Below, piece by piece: positions 23,330 to 33,982 of a DNA stretch of 64,000 nucleotides. The translations under genes and the position numbers were made by a program. This DNA is from Hyaloperonospora brassicae (taxonomy: Eukaryota > Oomycota > Peronosporomycetes > Peronosporales > Peronosporaceae). Position 1 is the first letter of the stretch; the number at the start of each line of letters is the position of its first letter. The stretch spans positions 62,001 to 126,000 of the forward strand of contig CANTFL010000610.1 of assembly GCA_947650285.1 (NCBI GenBank). The letters are read 5' to 3'. The notes under the pieces were generated by a model. It was not told the origin of the DNA. It did no database searches and was given only the letters and a program-made list of their open reading frames with translations.

Positions 23330-24120
23330 CTTTGTTTCGTTCCTCATCTGATTGGTACACCTTACGAAACGGTTTTCTGCACTATAAAGCCGTTGCCGAC
23401 GACACGCCTCGTGTCATCATACCTGATCATGATGATAGGCGCTTGCGCATCATTCGAATGTCACAATACACCAACATGCAGGCAACGCGGCTTGGAAAAG
23501 ACTTACCTTTCGGTAAGTCTATCTTATTACTGGACCCGCCAGTATTATTTTGTACGCAGAGTACAATTGTTCTTGCGAGGTCTGTCCTCCGGTGAAGCAA
23601 AGTCCTTCATCCTGCGCACCGTTGCAACCTCTTCCGGTACCGGCAGAGTGTTGAAGGTCCTTTTTCATGGACTTTGTCTTCGAGTTTCCCGAAGATTCTC
23701 ACGAGAAGAATAGTATTCTTATGTTTGTGGATCGTTTCAACAAGATGTTGCATCTTGCTTTAATACCCAAGTCGATCACGGCACAAGGCTGTGCTCGTGT
23801 CGTTATCGACACGATATTTCGACTCTACGGGTTACCCCGTGAACTTGTGTCTAACCGTGACCCTCGGTTCACGGCGGACATTTTTCAATTTGTGTTTCGA
23901 TCTCTCGGTACGCGGTTGAAAATTTAACACTGTGACCATCCCGAAAGAGATAGATAGACGAAACGTGCGAACCGTGTCCTCGAAGAGATACTTCCAGGAA
24001 ATGTCCATTGGTTTTCGAGTTGATGCGAATTCCTCCTGATGGTGTATTGATGGCAAAATTTTGCAATCAATGATTCGGTGCATGCTTCAACACAGCATAC
24101 ACCGTTTTACGTGAATGGCC
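23330..24120 (+). pseudogene. Integrase relic (old family Y)
   Basis: The core domain is legible at 23667-23927 (MDFVFEFPEDSHEK, VFVDRFNKMLHLA, LPRELVSNRDPRFTADIF), which includes the first two Asp positions, and resembles 57600-57850. The following TDGQTERANRV block is damaged (ERDR..RNVRTVSSK in shifted frame). The HHCC region is before it, in other frames. Confidence 0.75.
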
Positions 24121-24164
24121 TACGTCATCCACGTCTGCTCATCATCTTAGAGTGTGACTCTTGG

Positions 24165-24860
24165 ATAATTGGGGGGGAAGACTCACTCGAGCACAAAACG
24201 TTCTGGCTCCTGCTCATCACGTGTCGACGCTAACGTCGTCACGTATGAGGCCGATGTCGATCACGTCGACATCGGTGAATTAGACCACCCCGATAATAGC
24301 GATGACGCTATTATTGAACCAGATGACGATGACGACGCTGGTATATTCAGCATTGCCGACGAATATTCCATCGAATATGATGACACCCTCGCAGATCAAC
24401 AGAAAGACGAGAGGACTTTTTTTGAAGTTCGCACAAAGAGAAATGAAAGAAACAGTGTCTAGCCAGCCGAAGGATTTATGCTGGCTCGAGAAGAAGTGGC
24501 CAGTTTCGTGCAGGTTTCCAAATCTCACACGGTGGGCCGCAGAAACGGAACGCTGACAAGAATGGAAGAGCTGTTGTTCTCTCATTAATTGAAAGCGATA
24601 TAGTCCTACTATCGACAGTGAACTTACCTAGACATGTAGTGACTAACGTGGGTAGCAGTAAACTACTCTAGGTACATCTTTCCTTTCGTGTTCTGCACCG
24701 ACAAGGCTACGCATTCAAAATTGAGCTTCCGCGTAAGATGCGTACGTAACTACGTTTTACGTAGGGCGTCTCCGCCCCTACTACCTGTACGAGCCCTCTT
24801 TCGACGATGAAGATAGCCCCCACGTTAAAAAGCCTCATCAGATTCTTGCGCTAGAGCTTT
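24165..24860 (+). pseudogene. Acidic insert and integrase C-terminus (old family Y)
   Basis: 24169-24462 encodes an Asp/Glu-rich segment (NSDDAIIEPDDDDDAGIFS) like the one at 58083-58340, followed by a Lys/Arg-rich stretch. The GPY/F-like part follows near 24600-24780 with frame breaks. An acidic segment at this place is unusual for gypsy integrases. Confidence 0.65.
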
Positions 24861-25400
24861 GGGTGATCAGTCTGGACGCGTAGTGAAGACACCTTTTTAC
24901 TCAATTGATAGATCTCCCTGCGAGATGTCCCGATCTCGTCAACGAGGGAATGGAAATCCCGCTCGACCTAAAGCTGTACGAAGGCGTAATCAGCACGATG
25001 ATTCTCACGATCAGTCTCCCGATTCTTGCGGTTCTTCCTCACGACATCTGTCAGAGCACAGCGTCTGTTCAACTTGTGCTTCAAACACGTGCGCAATTCA
25101 GCGATTGTTTGATCCAACTTGTGTTGGTCGCGATGCTGAGTCGAAAGACGTGCAGGAGAGTTTTGTTCCTCCACCATATCCCTTTGTGGACTCACACGGT
25201 AATTTACGTTTTCTAATAATCGTATCCATTATTATCGTGACTATTTAGGATCAAGGACTGGTTACCTTGTCCATTGGTAGGGGTGTCCACCCTTGTGAAA
25301 CAGCCGGATCCCTGCTTCCAGCTGATGGTGGATGTCCTCGGTGTCTTGCCGAGCAGTACGACGAAACGTACTCTTTGACGATGGAGGGCCATTTTCGAAC
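24861..25400 (+). pseudogene. Linker and chromodomain relic (old family Y)
   Basis: The linker, rich in R, P and S, precedes a chromodomain relic at 25170-25400 (GSRTGYLVHW-like, then QYDETYSLT), collinear with 59085-59300 in the newer copy. The antisense strand of this same stretch encodes the coiled-coil frame listed separately. Confidence 0.65.
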
Positions 25401-26460
25401 GAACGCTCAAGGTCTGAATCGAGATTCCCGTCCTCTAATAGGATTGAATTTAGATAAAGACATCCCTAGGGACGCGAACAGAGCTGTCAACACATTTTTG
25501 ACAGTTCTCTCCCCTCTAGAGACAAGGTAAAACTGCCTCTTAATACAACTGGTTCAATTTATACCGAGCGCTGGTTGGCGACTTCTATTCAAACCTATGA
25601 GGAGCTGCAATCAGTTTTTTCACCCAAGCACCACGACCAACCTTTTCTACATGTCGATGAAAGAGTGCATGCTTGCGCCAACGAAACCTCGTCTCGGTCG
25701 AGATTTCCGTGGTAACATAGATTTCGAAAAACATCGATGTAGTTGATATGCTTAGTGCGATAAATTTCGCACTGACACCAAGACCATGGATTCTTGACGA
25801 ATTTAATAGTGAAATCCGACAACTCTTAGTGGTATAACTATACAACTCCCTATAATTACTCAAGGTAGGCATCTATTGCTTGATCTCAGGTGCAGATCGA
25901 AAAGCACCACAATCCTGATCCTTATTCGTAGTGTCTCTGTGGACACTACGGTCGTCGCAATTACATGGATTGCTACGGCTACGATGAATCCGCGAAGAGT
26001 CTTCTACATCACCACGATGACCAGCGTCATCATGTTTATCACTCGCATCAAACGAATGCGAGTGCGATCGGCTTGATCCCCGCGACGAGTACTCAGACTC
26101 GTCGAATGACCCGAACAACTCATGACGCAAGTCAGGATCAAGACTGCCACTAGATTTCACAGTCATCGTTTCTGCACCCGCGGCCATACGACTGGACTTT
26201 GCAGGTGACTTCAGTTCAAATAGGAAGTCCGACTCGTACGAATAGACATCCTCAATTTCGGGTTCGTCGTCGATATGACCACCACACGCATCAGACGCTG
26301 GACGTGGATGATAAGGTGCACCTGCACTATTGGGTATTACAGGCTGGTTAACAGCAGCAGCAGGCGATGGAGCACCTGCTGCCGAGTCTTCAGATGCTTG
26401 TTCTTCGGCTGCACTCATCCGTGCAGCTCCGTCAGTAGCGGCTTTGACCGCGCAGCGCAT
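24968..26460 (-). pseudogene. Antisense ORFs of old family Y element
   Basis: Three minus-strand pieces correspond to those of the newer copy. 26460-25873 (195 codons) is acidic, Ala/Ser/Asp-rich, with EPEIEDVYSYESD like PEVEVIYSGESD at 60295-60020. 25872-25585 includes RIHGLGVSAKF and GAWVKKLIAAPHRFE, like LHGLSSSAKNF and GWLKKLEATRLRFE at 59968-59237. 25195-24968 includes LDQTIAELRTCLKHKLNRRCALTDVVRKNRK, a helix like that of 59319-58741. No known domain is recognised. Confidence 0.6.
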
Positions 26461-26603
26461 CGACGAAATCGTTATGAGCTAAAAGCTGGAATGCGTTGGT
26501 CGAAACCAACAAGTGCTTCCTCTCCCACAGAGGAAAAACGGTGGTCACTCTGTGACCAATAAAATATATTACTCACTGTAGTGACTGATGGTCAAGGGAG
26601 TGA

Positions 26604-26840
26604 TATAAACGGGTGAGCCTGTTACAGAAAAATCAATGCGAATACATCTATTTTTAAATATTATCTATTTAGATAATGCCCAAACAACATCACTCGAGAA
26701 GAGGTTATGTTGACGGAATATTACCTCTGTGGGTTTTATTCTTAAGTGCTTTACTATTTATTTGATGTGGTCCACATCAACCAAATGAACCGCCAATCCC
26801 TACTGGACGTGCGCAATGAATTGTTTGCAAGAAACCCACA
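26604..26840 (+). repeat. Truncated 3' LTR (old family Y)
   Basis: A purine run GGGAGTGA precedes TATAAACGGG, matching the PPT and LTR start at 60413-60440. Similarity to the Y LTR continues in patches (ACATCAACC.. AACCGCCAATC, GCGCAATGA) to about 26835 and then ends. The remaining 150 or so bases of the LTR are not recognisable. Confidence 0.6.
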
Positions 26841-27360
26841 TAGAAGATGGTAGTTTACTGTAGTTAGATCAAGACCAAAGATGATAAAGAAAGAAGGAAA
26901 ATAAAATTGCCCCATTTAATTACGACGTTAAAAAATGCTCCAGATGATTGGAATATAGAAAAATGCCCAAGATAATTAGAAAATACAAAAATTGCCAGAT
27001 AATTACGACTATTAAAAATGCCCCACATCCTAATAAACTAAAATTGATGTGGCACACATAAAAGCACAAGTCTTTTATCAATTTTTCTTCATTTTACGGC
27101 CAAAACCAACCCCCGCCATGTTTGGGAAGCCGCGGAGAGGATTCTACCGCGGGTGTGCTGCGCTTGCAGCCACCAGTTGCGGGCGCAGACGCGAGATGTG
27201 GAGACGTAAATACGTCTTTGTATCATCGGTTGCGGCCGCAAAAACATTCAGTCCGTGCTAATGTTGTTGACATCAATATTATTGCTTTTGCTATTGTCGA
27301 TGCTGTTGCTGCTGCTACTGCTGTTGTTGTTGGTGGTGGTGATGCGGCTGCTGTTGTTGC
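26841..27360. repeat. AT-rich minisatellite and GYT-rich DNA
   Basis: 26900-27030 holds about four diverged copies of a 30- to 35-bp unit with the core AAAATGCCCCAGATAATTA. 27255-27360 is dominated by GCT/GTT/GTG triplets. Frames crossing 27049-27406 are driven by this low complexity and I do not call a gene. The copia element interrupts the triplet-rich part. Confidence 0.55.
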
Positions 27361-27660
27361 TGTTGTAAACGTTGGATGTGGGAAATGTGTGCGAGGGCAC
27401 GAATAGGCGATCGGAGTGGTCGGCCGGTGACTTGAGGTTTATTTGAGGCCATGATGTCATAAACTTGCTGTGCGCGAATGATGGACGCAGAGTGACAAGC
27501 AGAAAAGTGTTGTATTCAGGTAGAGTCAGAATGCGTGCGAGATAGATGACTGGAGCAGAGAGCTTTGGGGAGCACGGCAGAGGAGAGGGAACTAGTAAGA
27601 AGCAAAACAGAATCTTATCGTCCACCTACTGCATCCTAATGCAACGCATACTGGCCAACA
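27361..27660 (+). repeat. Copia 5' LTR
   Basis: It matches 33155-33454 almost base for base from TGTGGGAAATG onward, with about a dozen differences. TGTTG and CCAACA form the short terminal inverted repeat. The following GGTAATTAGCCC resembles the primer-binding site seen at 28344. Confidence 0.85.
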
Positions 27661-28106
27661 GGTAATTAGCCCAATCGACTTGGGTTGGTGCTGCGTTGTT
27701 ACACGGGATGTGCGCTTCGAGCGAGTTCGTCCATGATGTCGCAAAGGACATGGTCCGACGATGGAGATCTACGTAAGCGCACAATGGACAAGCAGTCGCT
27801 ATTTGCGTTCACGAAAGGGACAACCAAGCTATGCAGCTGAAGGTGAAGGTTAAGTGAAGTGGAGTGATGGAGGCATTGAAGTGGTCAAGAGCAAGAGAGA
27901 ACAAGGAAACAAGACCGACGATGAATTAAGGATATCAAGATGATACACGGTCTATACAATAAGGGGAGCTAGGAAAACCTACTAAGCGAGCAACAAGGAA
28001 GTTGGCCGAAGAGAAGGTGGACAGCCCCATTGGACCCTGTAGAGAAGACAGGACGGTACGGACGATGGATGCTCAGGCGGTTTCGTCTCATGTTGTCGAG
28101 GGAGAG
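27661..28106. other. Interval between copia LTR and second LTR end
   Basis: This is purine-rich non-coding sequence with no frame I can support. It ends with a purine run GAGGGAGAG just before a TG that may start another LTR. It may be leader, or the 3' internal end of an older copia copy. Confidence 0.35.
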
Positions 28107-28343
28107 TGATGGAAGTGCAAGTTGCACTTGGGTAAACTACAGATATTCAACCTAAACTAGGGCATATATGGAATGTTCTACAGCGTTTAGGTGTTGTATT
28201 AGGCAGCACAAAGATATAGGTTGGGTAGTTCTTACTTGTATATTTTAGAGCCACTGACGAGGCCCCTGGCGGGGGGCCGAAACGCGTCTGGCGCGCGTTT
28301 TGATACAGATTGTGAACATTTACTCAATGTTCACTTTCTAACA
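28107..28343 (+). repeat. Second LTR-like segment in copia leader
   Basis: The segment starts TGATGG after a purine run and ends TTTCTAACA, followed by GGTTATGAGCCC, which closely resembles the GGTAATTAGCCC that follows the outer LTR. This is the arrangement LTR end plus primer-binding site. No second copy exists downstream. A GC-rich hairpin (GGCCCCTGGCGGGGGGCC) lies at about 28260-28277. Confidence 0.4.
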
Positions 28344-28347
28344 GGTT

Positions 28348-29550
28348 ATGAGCCCAATGGCTGGAGTAAATGAAACGACTGTCAAGACACCAGAAGGTGT
28401 CGCGCGAGCTGCGCCAGGGCGTGGTTCACCAGCGCGTGTGCCCTCATCGGTGAACACGCCGGCAGTCGTCAAAGGGGCGCCCGCCCAAGAAAGGGGTGAG
28501 GCGACCGATGACAAGAACCTCGCGGCCCTCGCCAAATTGACCGACCGCCTGTCGAATCTCGAGTCTGCGCAGCGCGTCCAGGATTAAAATGAGCGGATGC
28601 TTGGATCTGTCGAGAGAGGCATGTTTGCGTCTAAGCTTGGGGCGAAGATGCGTGGACACCCCATGACCATCGATGCGTCTGGGCTACTATAGGAGAAACC
28701 ATCAGCGCATCGTGCGGGCTCGCGCTGACCCGATTACGGCGAGTCTATGTTCGCCTCTTTCGCGCCACCGCGCGGACAGCAGTCATCTCAACATCGCACG
28801 CCGACGCAAGCAGCCGAGCCCATGGCCGCGCCGCGTCAAGAGGCGCCGCCATCTACGACTCACATGGCAGCAGCGATTGGCAACTACTGGATGCCGACCG
28901 CGAGCCAGCGAAAGCTCAACATTCGCATGTTTGATGGGACGGAGCTTTACAAGAGACTCAGGAGTGGTTTTTTTGACTGGGGACGCAACTTCATGAGCGC
29001 TTTGAGCCTCGCTGAGGCGTCTTGCGGTTTCATGTGGATGGAGGCCGGAAGATCGATCTCCTTGGCCATTTTTGGCCAGTACTGCGGAGAGCTACTACCA
29101 CAAACAGGTTGACACTTGGTGGGTGCAGCATCCAAGACTTGAGCACCTCATGGAGCAGCTGCACTTGACGTCTTAGACTACTATCGCGGCGAGCCAGGCC
29201 ATGAAGCTGTTCATGGCAAAGAAAGAAGCGCGACGCACCTGGTCCGAGCACTTTTTATACATGGTGGCCGTCAGCGATGCGCGCGGTGGCGCCGACTCAC
29301 TCGTACTCGACAACATCGTGCATCACGGGTCGCCGGAGTTGATGAACGCCATGCGGGCGAAGTATGACCCGACGCGGTCTGACTACCTGCGCCACACTGA
29401 GGGGCTGGCACACTTTGCGCAGTCGATCGATCTGGGCAGCGGTGCGGGTGGTCGCGAGGTCGTGACGGCGCATGTTGAGGTGAAGCGTCAAGATACGCGA
29501 ACGTGGTTCCGCTGCGGAAGGGCGGGGCACGTCGTCTCCGAATTCATGAA
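28348..29550 (+). pseudogene. Copia gag, broken
   Basis: The start ATG at 28348 lies in the primer-binding-like GGTTATGAGCCC. The first 79 codons are Ala/Pro/Arg-rich and end in a short leucine-rich helix; a stop follows. Later pieces (28747-29112 and 29201-29550) include LNIRMFDGTELYKRL and YYHKQVDTWW, typical of oomycete copia Gag. The zinc knuckle near 29505-29550 reads WFRCGRAGHVVSEF, so the first and last cysteines of CX2CX4HX4C are replaced by Trp and Phe. At least two frameshifts separate the parts. Confidence 0.7.
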
Positions 29551-30179
29551 AAGAGTTGTATCTAATGATGAGACAAGCAACACGAGCGGAAGTGGCAACA
29601 TGGTGCTTGCGCTCACGGAGAAAGCGTCCGCGGCTCGCGCGAAAGGAAAGAAGAGCAAGAAGAAGAAGAAGAACTCACGCAGCGATGCGGCTCGTGCGAG
29701 CACCGCTAGCTATAACGGGCTGGCTGCGACCTCCACGGGCGATTTCGTGCTCGCTGCAAACGATGAAATTGGCGTTAATCGAGGCGACTGGATCCTTGAC
29801 AGCGGCGCGAGTAGAAACCTCGTGAATGACGAGTCAATGCTGATCGAACCGGCTGCCTGCGTCCACGAGATCGCCATGGTAGATAATGTGTCTCTGCAGC
29901 TGACGCCTTTTGGGGGTTGTGCGACTCGAGGTACTCGCGCGCGGTGCTAAGACGAGTGCGACTCTGACTAAAAATTTTCTTGCGCCGCGGCTGGCGAAGA
30001 ATATCGTCTCATACGGGAGGCTGAAGATCAAAGATTTTGCTCTAGTGTACGACTAAGGCAAACGCGCACTAGCGCGGCGCAGCGACGAAGCATTCGCGTT
30101 TGACGTCGCGATCGAAAGCAACGTTTAATACGTTGAGACGACAGCGACACGCGGGAAACACAACGCTAAAGATGCGATC
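29551..30179 (+). pseudogene. Copia protease, broken
   Basis: After a Lys/Arg-rich linker (KKSKKKKKNS), 29780-29830 reads GDWILDSGASRNLVNDESML, the copia aspartic protease active site (DSGAS). The frame 29201-29950 ends soon after VDNVSLQLTPFGG, where the flap should follow. 29951-30179 continues in another frame with weak similarity only. Confidence 0.75.
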
Positions 30180-31150
30180 ATGGCCGCGTTCGAAGTACTT
30201 GAGACGAATGATGATGCCGACGATGCGCACGAAGCCTCGCTGCTGCACTGGCACCAGCGACTTTGCCACCTCGCGTTCAATACAATCGAGCGCATGGCTG
30301 GCGATCCAGCGTCGGGCATCCGACTAACCAGCAACATACGCATGGCGTGCGTATCTTCCCTCGAAAGCAAGCAGATGCGCAATGCGCAGTCTCAGAAACA
30401 CAGCGGTGCTAACTCTCCAATCGACAGAATCGGCTGTGTCATCTGCTCGGATTTTAAAGGCCCGATGACGCGGCAGGAACGCTTCGTTAAACGATATATG
30501 GCAAAATCAATCGACCATAAGTCGAATTACTGGCGCGTGTTAGTCGCGCGCACAAAGGACGCAGCGGCGAAACAATTTGAGGCTTTTCTACTTCATTTTG
30601 AAATTATCTTCGGGTACAAGGTCCATGTGTTACGGACGGACAGCGTTGGCGAGTACGCCAACGTCTATTTGTTTTGCAAACGCACGGGTGTCGCGCGCCA
30701 AGTGTCTGAAGCCCGCAACCAGGCATCACACGGCAAGGCGAAGAGGATGCACCGGACTGTGTTAAACACGCGCGCAGCATGATGTTTGCGTTTGCGCTGC
30801 CGTTGCAGTTTTTAAGGGACGCGGTGCAGTACTCTGTCCACATATTAAACTGCAGTCCTACGCGAGCGAACGCAAAGAGAGCGTCGATTATCGAGGTGCT
30901 GACGGGCAGGGCGCCAGATTTGCGCAGCATCGTCGTCTTTAAATCGTCGTGTAGTGTCTATCGCGACCCCCGCAAGAGCTCGCTGTATCAGCAATCGCAG
31001 ACAGGCATCACCGTGGGTGTTAGCGAGGAGACAAAGGTATACAAGGTACTTCTTCAGCGAGAAAACGAGGTGCTCGTCACACAACACGTAAAGAACATTT
31101 CCTCGCTGTCCCATACTCAGAATGCTCAACTGCAGCGCGCGATGGAGGTC
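30180..31150 (+). pseudogene. Copia integrase, broken
   Basis: 30240-30300 has the HWHQRLCHLAF start of the copia integrase zinc region, and 30440-30660 the core with CSDFKGPM (first Asp, usually D-x-x-GP) and LRTDSVGEY (second Asp); the AVSEARNQASHGKAKRMHRT block follows, where the catalytic Glu is expected in a PEQNG-AER context and is not kept. A stop at 30780 precedes MMFAFALPLQFLRDAV and SPTRANAKRASIIEVLTGR, the usual end of the core. Integrase would insert the copied DNA. Confidence 0.8.
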
Positions 31151-32240
31151 GGAGATCAAGCCAAAGAAGCAGAAGAGGAAGAGCCACTAGCAGGGGTGAA
31201 AGTGAGGACTCGCGATACAAATGAAAGATCTCGAGATGGTCGCGGCGCTCGCAGGAATAACAAGAAGCTGTGGGAGCGACAAGCGCACGGAACGCGCGGC
31301 GCGTCGAAGCGTGAGCAAGCAGATGCGCGTCCGAAAAAGCAAGCTGCTATTGACGAAGTCGTCAGCACGGCCTTCGACCGCGATCCCCGCAATTATGGCG
31401 AGGCCATACTCAGCTCGAAGCGCGTAAAGTGGCAAAAGGCAATGCAAGAGGAAATCGCTGCGCTCATAAGCAACGATGTGTGGCGCGTGACGAAGCGCAG
31501 CCCGGGAGCGAATGCTTTTCACTTTAAGTGGGTATATACGACCAAGACTGGAGCCGACGGAGAGCTGAAGCAATATAATGCGAGGCTTGTCGCATGCGGC
31601 GATGAGCAGGTGCTCGACGTCGATTACAGCCGGGCCTTTTCCGCCGTGATGGAAATATCGACGGCAAAGGTTGTGGTAGCTCTCGCTGCAACGTGGGGCG
31701 TGCCTGCAAATCACGGAGACATCCCAAACGCATACGTCCGTGCCAAAAAGGAGGCTCACCTCGACATCAGCCTGCAGGTGCCATGTGGGATGAGCGTGTC
31801 AGAGAGTACTCTACGCAAGATAGGTGCTGCGCACCCAGGCCAGGTCGCCTTGGAGCTGAGGAGGAGCCTGGACTGGCTGAAGCAAGTTGCTCCACGCGCG
31901 ACTTAGCCATGCGGGTATGTGCAATGTGCTTCAGACATGTGTCTGTACCATGAACGCGACGGATTGAGCTGGTCGTTGTTGATGTCTACGTCGACGACCT
32001 ATTGGCGACAGGAAGGAGCGTCGCGGCGGTCGATCGTTTATTTCGCGAGCGTGGCGTCGCTGTCTATCAAGTATCTAGGTCACGCTCACAAGTTTCTGGG
32101 GATGCAAGTGGATTTTGAAAGTGAACACGCATATTGCATCGATCAAGAGGAGACAATCAAGGACTTCCTGCGGGCTCAAGGGATAGCGATGCAAACCCAC
32201 CGAAGACTCCGATTGGAAATGAATGCTACGATATTATAGG
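31151..32240 (+). pseudogene. Copia reverse transcriptase, broken
   Basis: 31425-31560 has WQKAMQEEIAALISNDVWRV and HFKWVYTTKTGADGELKQYNARLVACG, the standard copia RT start. 31620-31740 has DYSRAFSAVMEISTAKVVVALA and NHGDIPNAYVRA (motif A). The YVDDLLATG catalytic box lies at 31986-32012 in a shifted frame after the 31906 stop. The preceding charged stretch 31150-31420 is the integrase-RT linker. Frame breaks at about 31910 and 32110 disable it. Confidence 0.8.
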
Positions 32241-32963
32241 CGGCGATGCCGCGCTTCTGGTTGAGACTAGTACAGCCGGTGGTGCGACGATAAACGCGTT
32301 TAAGTCGCTCGTCGGGAGTCTGCTATGGGTCGCGCGGTGCTCGAGGCCGGACATTGCCTGTGCAGTACACAAAGCGACTTGGCAGACGCACGCACCGCGC
32401 GTGCACGACTGGAAGCTTGCCAGCGTGTCGCACGATTTTTATAAGGGCACTACTACGCTTAAGCTTGAGATGACAACGGCGAAAATAAGTTGCGACACGT
32501 TGCAGCTCGTAGCCTTCAGCGACACCGACTACGCAGCGGACAGGTCAGATCTCAAGTCGCTAACGGGAGACATTGTGCTATTGAATGGTATGGAGGTATC
32601 GTGGACTGCGAAGAAGCAAGGAGAAATAAGTCTCTCGACAATGGAGTCCGAATTCGTCGAGGCGTCGGAAGTCGCGAGCGGGCTCATTGGCTTGCAACAG
32701 ATGCTTAAAGAGGTGGTCATGGCGCCGGTTGTCCCTATGGTAATTTACGCGGACAATCGAGCAGCCATCAGCCAGATCGAAGGCGAAGCTTCCTCCATCA
32801 AGGCTAAGCACATCGACGTAAGGCACAAGCATCTGCGCGACCTCGCTTAACGCGGTATTGTCACGACGAAGCACGTTCCGTCCGATTTAATGCTCGCAAC
32901 TCTGATGACTAAGGCCCTCAATGCGACTAAACTGGGGGAGCTGCGGAGTCTGATGCATCTTTA
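32241..32963 (+). pseudogene. Copia RNase H, nearly intact
   Basis: The frame 32134-32850 contains FKSLVGSLLWVARCSRPDIACAVH and then the RNase H domain: LVAFSDTDYAADRSDLKSLTG (catalytic Asp), WTAKKQGEISLSTMESEFVEASE (catalytic Glu region), YADNRAAISQIEG (Asp) and KHIDVRHKHLRD. A stop at 32848 interrupts the usual continuation, and RGIVTTKHVPSDLMLATLMTKAL still reads in the same frame to the natural end near 32963. Confidence 0.8.
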
Positions 32964-33154
32964 GTAAGAGCTTGATGCGATATAGTGTCGGACAATCAAG
33001 AGAGGGCAAGATTAATGCGTCTGAGTGTGCATCATGGTCGAGGCTTGTGTAAGGAGACCAAGGACGAAGGAGCTCATGAATGAAGGACCGCAATGACACA
33101 TGCAAGCTCAAGAAATGGGAATGGGTGTGAGAGCAAGTCACGACCATGGAGGAG
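32964..33154. other. Copia 3' non-coding region
   Basis: Non-coding sequence between the RNase H end and the 3' LTR. It ends in the purine-rich CATGGAGGAG, the probable polypurine tract, directly before TGTTGGAACTG. Confidence 0.5.
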
Positions 33155-33454
33155 TGTTGGAACTGCTGGATGTGGGAAATGTGTGCGAGGGCACGAATAG
33201 ACGATCGGAGTGGTCGACCGGTGACTTGAGTTTTATTTGAGGCCATGATGTCATAAACTTGCTGTGCGCGAATGTTGGACGCAGAGTGACAAGCAGAAAA
33301 GTGTTGTATTCAGGTAGAGTCAGAATGCGTGCGAGATAGATGACTGGAGCAGAGAGCTTTGGGGAGCACGGCAGAGGAGAGGGAACTAGTAAGAAGCAAA
33401 ACAGAATCTTATCTTCCACCTACTTCATCCTAATGCAACGCATACTTACCAAAA
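33155..33454 (+). repeat. Copia 3' LTR
   Basis: Direct-repeat partner of 27361-27660, with TGTTGG at its start and CCAAAA at its end where the left copy has CCAACA. The few differences between the two copies indicate a moderately young insertion. Confidence 0.85.
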
Positions 33455-33917
33455 GTTTCTGCGGCTGCTGCTGTTTTTGCTGCTGTTGCTGCTGCTGCTG
33501 TAGTTGTTGTTTTTGATACAGTTGATGTTGTTATTTGAGTATCGATTGTTGATGCTGCTACTGATGTTGCTACTTCTTGTGTTGTTGTTGTAGATGCTGC
33601 GCTTGCTATTAATGTTGTTCTACTTGTGGATCGCATTTTCTTCCTGCTTACTAGGTTATAATCCAAGTACACATAATCATATCAATAAAACCCAATGAGT
33701 CTATTCTTTCCGTTTAGCTCTTATTGATGACTTTGATGTCTGCAGACTTCGTCGTATGCAGACATATTTCAGTAAGGAAACGTGCGATGATGCCTTAACG
33801 GTATCCGTCAAAGTAAGACGTGGGGTATTTTTAAAATTCGTGATCATCTGGGGCATTCTTATTAGAAGCTGTTCACCACTCACTTTTCGCTAACCACTAC
33901 ATACCCTCCTTCATGTG
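33455..33917. repeat. GYT-rich low-complexity DNA and AT-rich unit
   Basis: 33455-33640 continues the GCT/GTT triplet-rich sequence that the copia element split; on the minus strand it reads as a Thr/Ala/Ser-rich frame (33672-33430). 33826-33870 carries, in reverse orientation, a unit like the minisatellite at 26900-27030. I see no gene in 33650-33917. Confidence 0.5.
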
Positions 33918-33952
33918 CACTGCATAATTCTCTTGCGCTATGATTGGCTAAA
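33918..33952 (+). repeat. 35-nt repeat beside LTR, left copy
   Basis: A 35-nt sequence beginning CACTGCATAATTC and ending TTGGCTAAA. It recurs at 49888-49922 with one mismatch. Both copies lie about 30 bp outside an end of the element 2 family LTR and both are in the same orientation. It may be the terminal repeat of a small DNA element. Confidence 0.6.
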
Positions 33953-33982
33953 CATAAATTAGTGAAGAGGCATCATTTATAA

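Larger units (their letters stand above)
20776..26840 (+). mobile_element. Old truncated family Y gypsy element
   Basis: This stretch is collinear with the family Y element at 52830-60819, beginning at the equivalent of about 53367 in gag and ending inside the 3' LTR. The 5' LTR and gag start are absent, about 1 kb from mid-gag through the protease is deleted, and stops and frameshifts occur throughout. Local hairpins of the newer copy are often kept here, some with paired base changes. Confidence 0.85.
27361..33454 (+). mobile_element. Ty1/copia retrotransposon
   Basis: It is bounded by 300-bp direct repeats beginning TGTTG and ending CCAACA or CCAAAA. The interior has gag, protease, integrase, RT, RNase H in copia order (integrase before RT). 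Flanking five-base words GTTGC (left) and GTTTC (right) differ by one base and may be a decayed target-site duplication. Frameshifts and stops make it defective. Confidence 0.85.

Noticed and set aside
24280..24585. 101-codon minus frame opposite to the acidic insert
   Set aside because: It is the complement of the acidic sense segment and is not continued in the newer copy.
27122..27406. 94-codon frame before the copia element
   Set aside because: Driven by GYT triplets and running into the LTR; low complexity.
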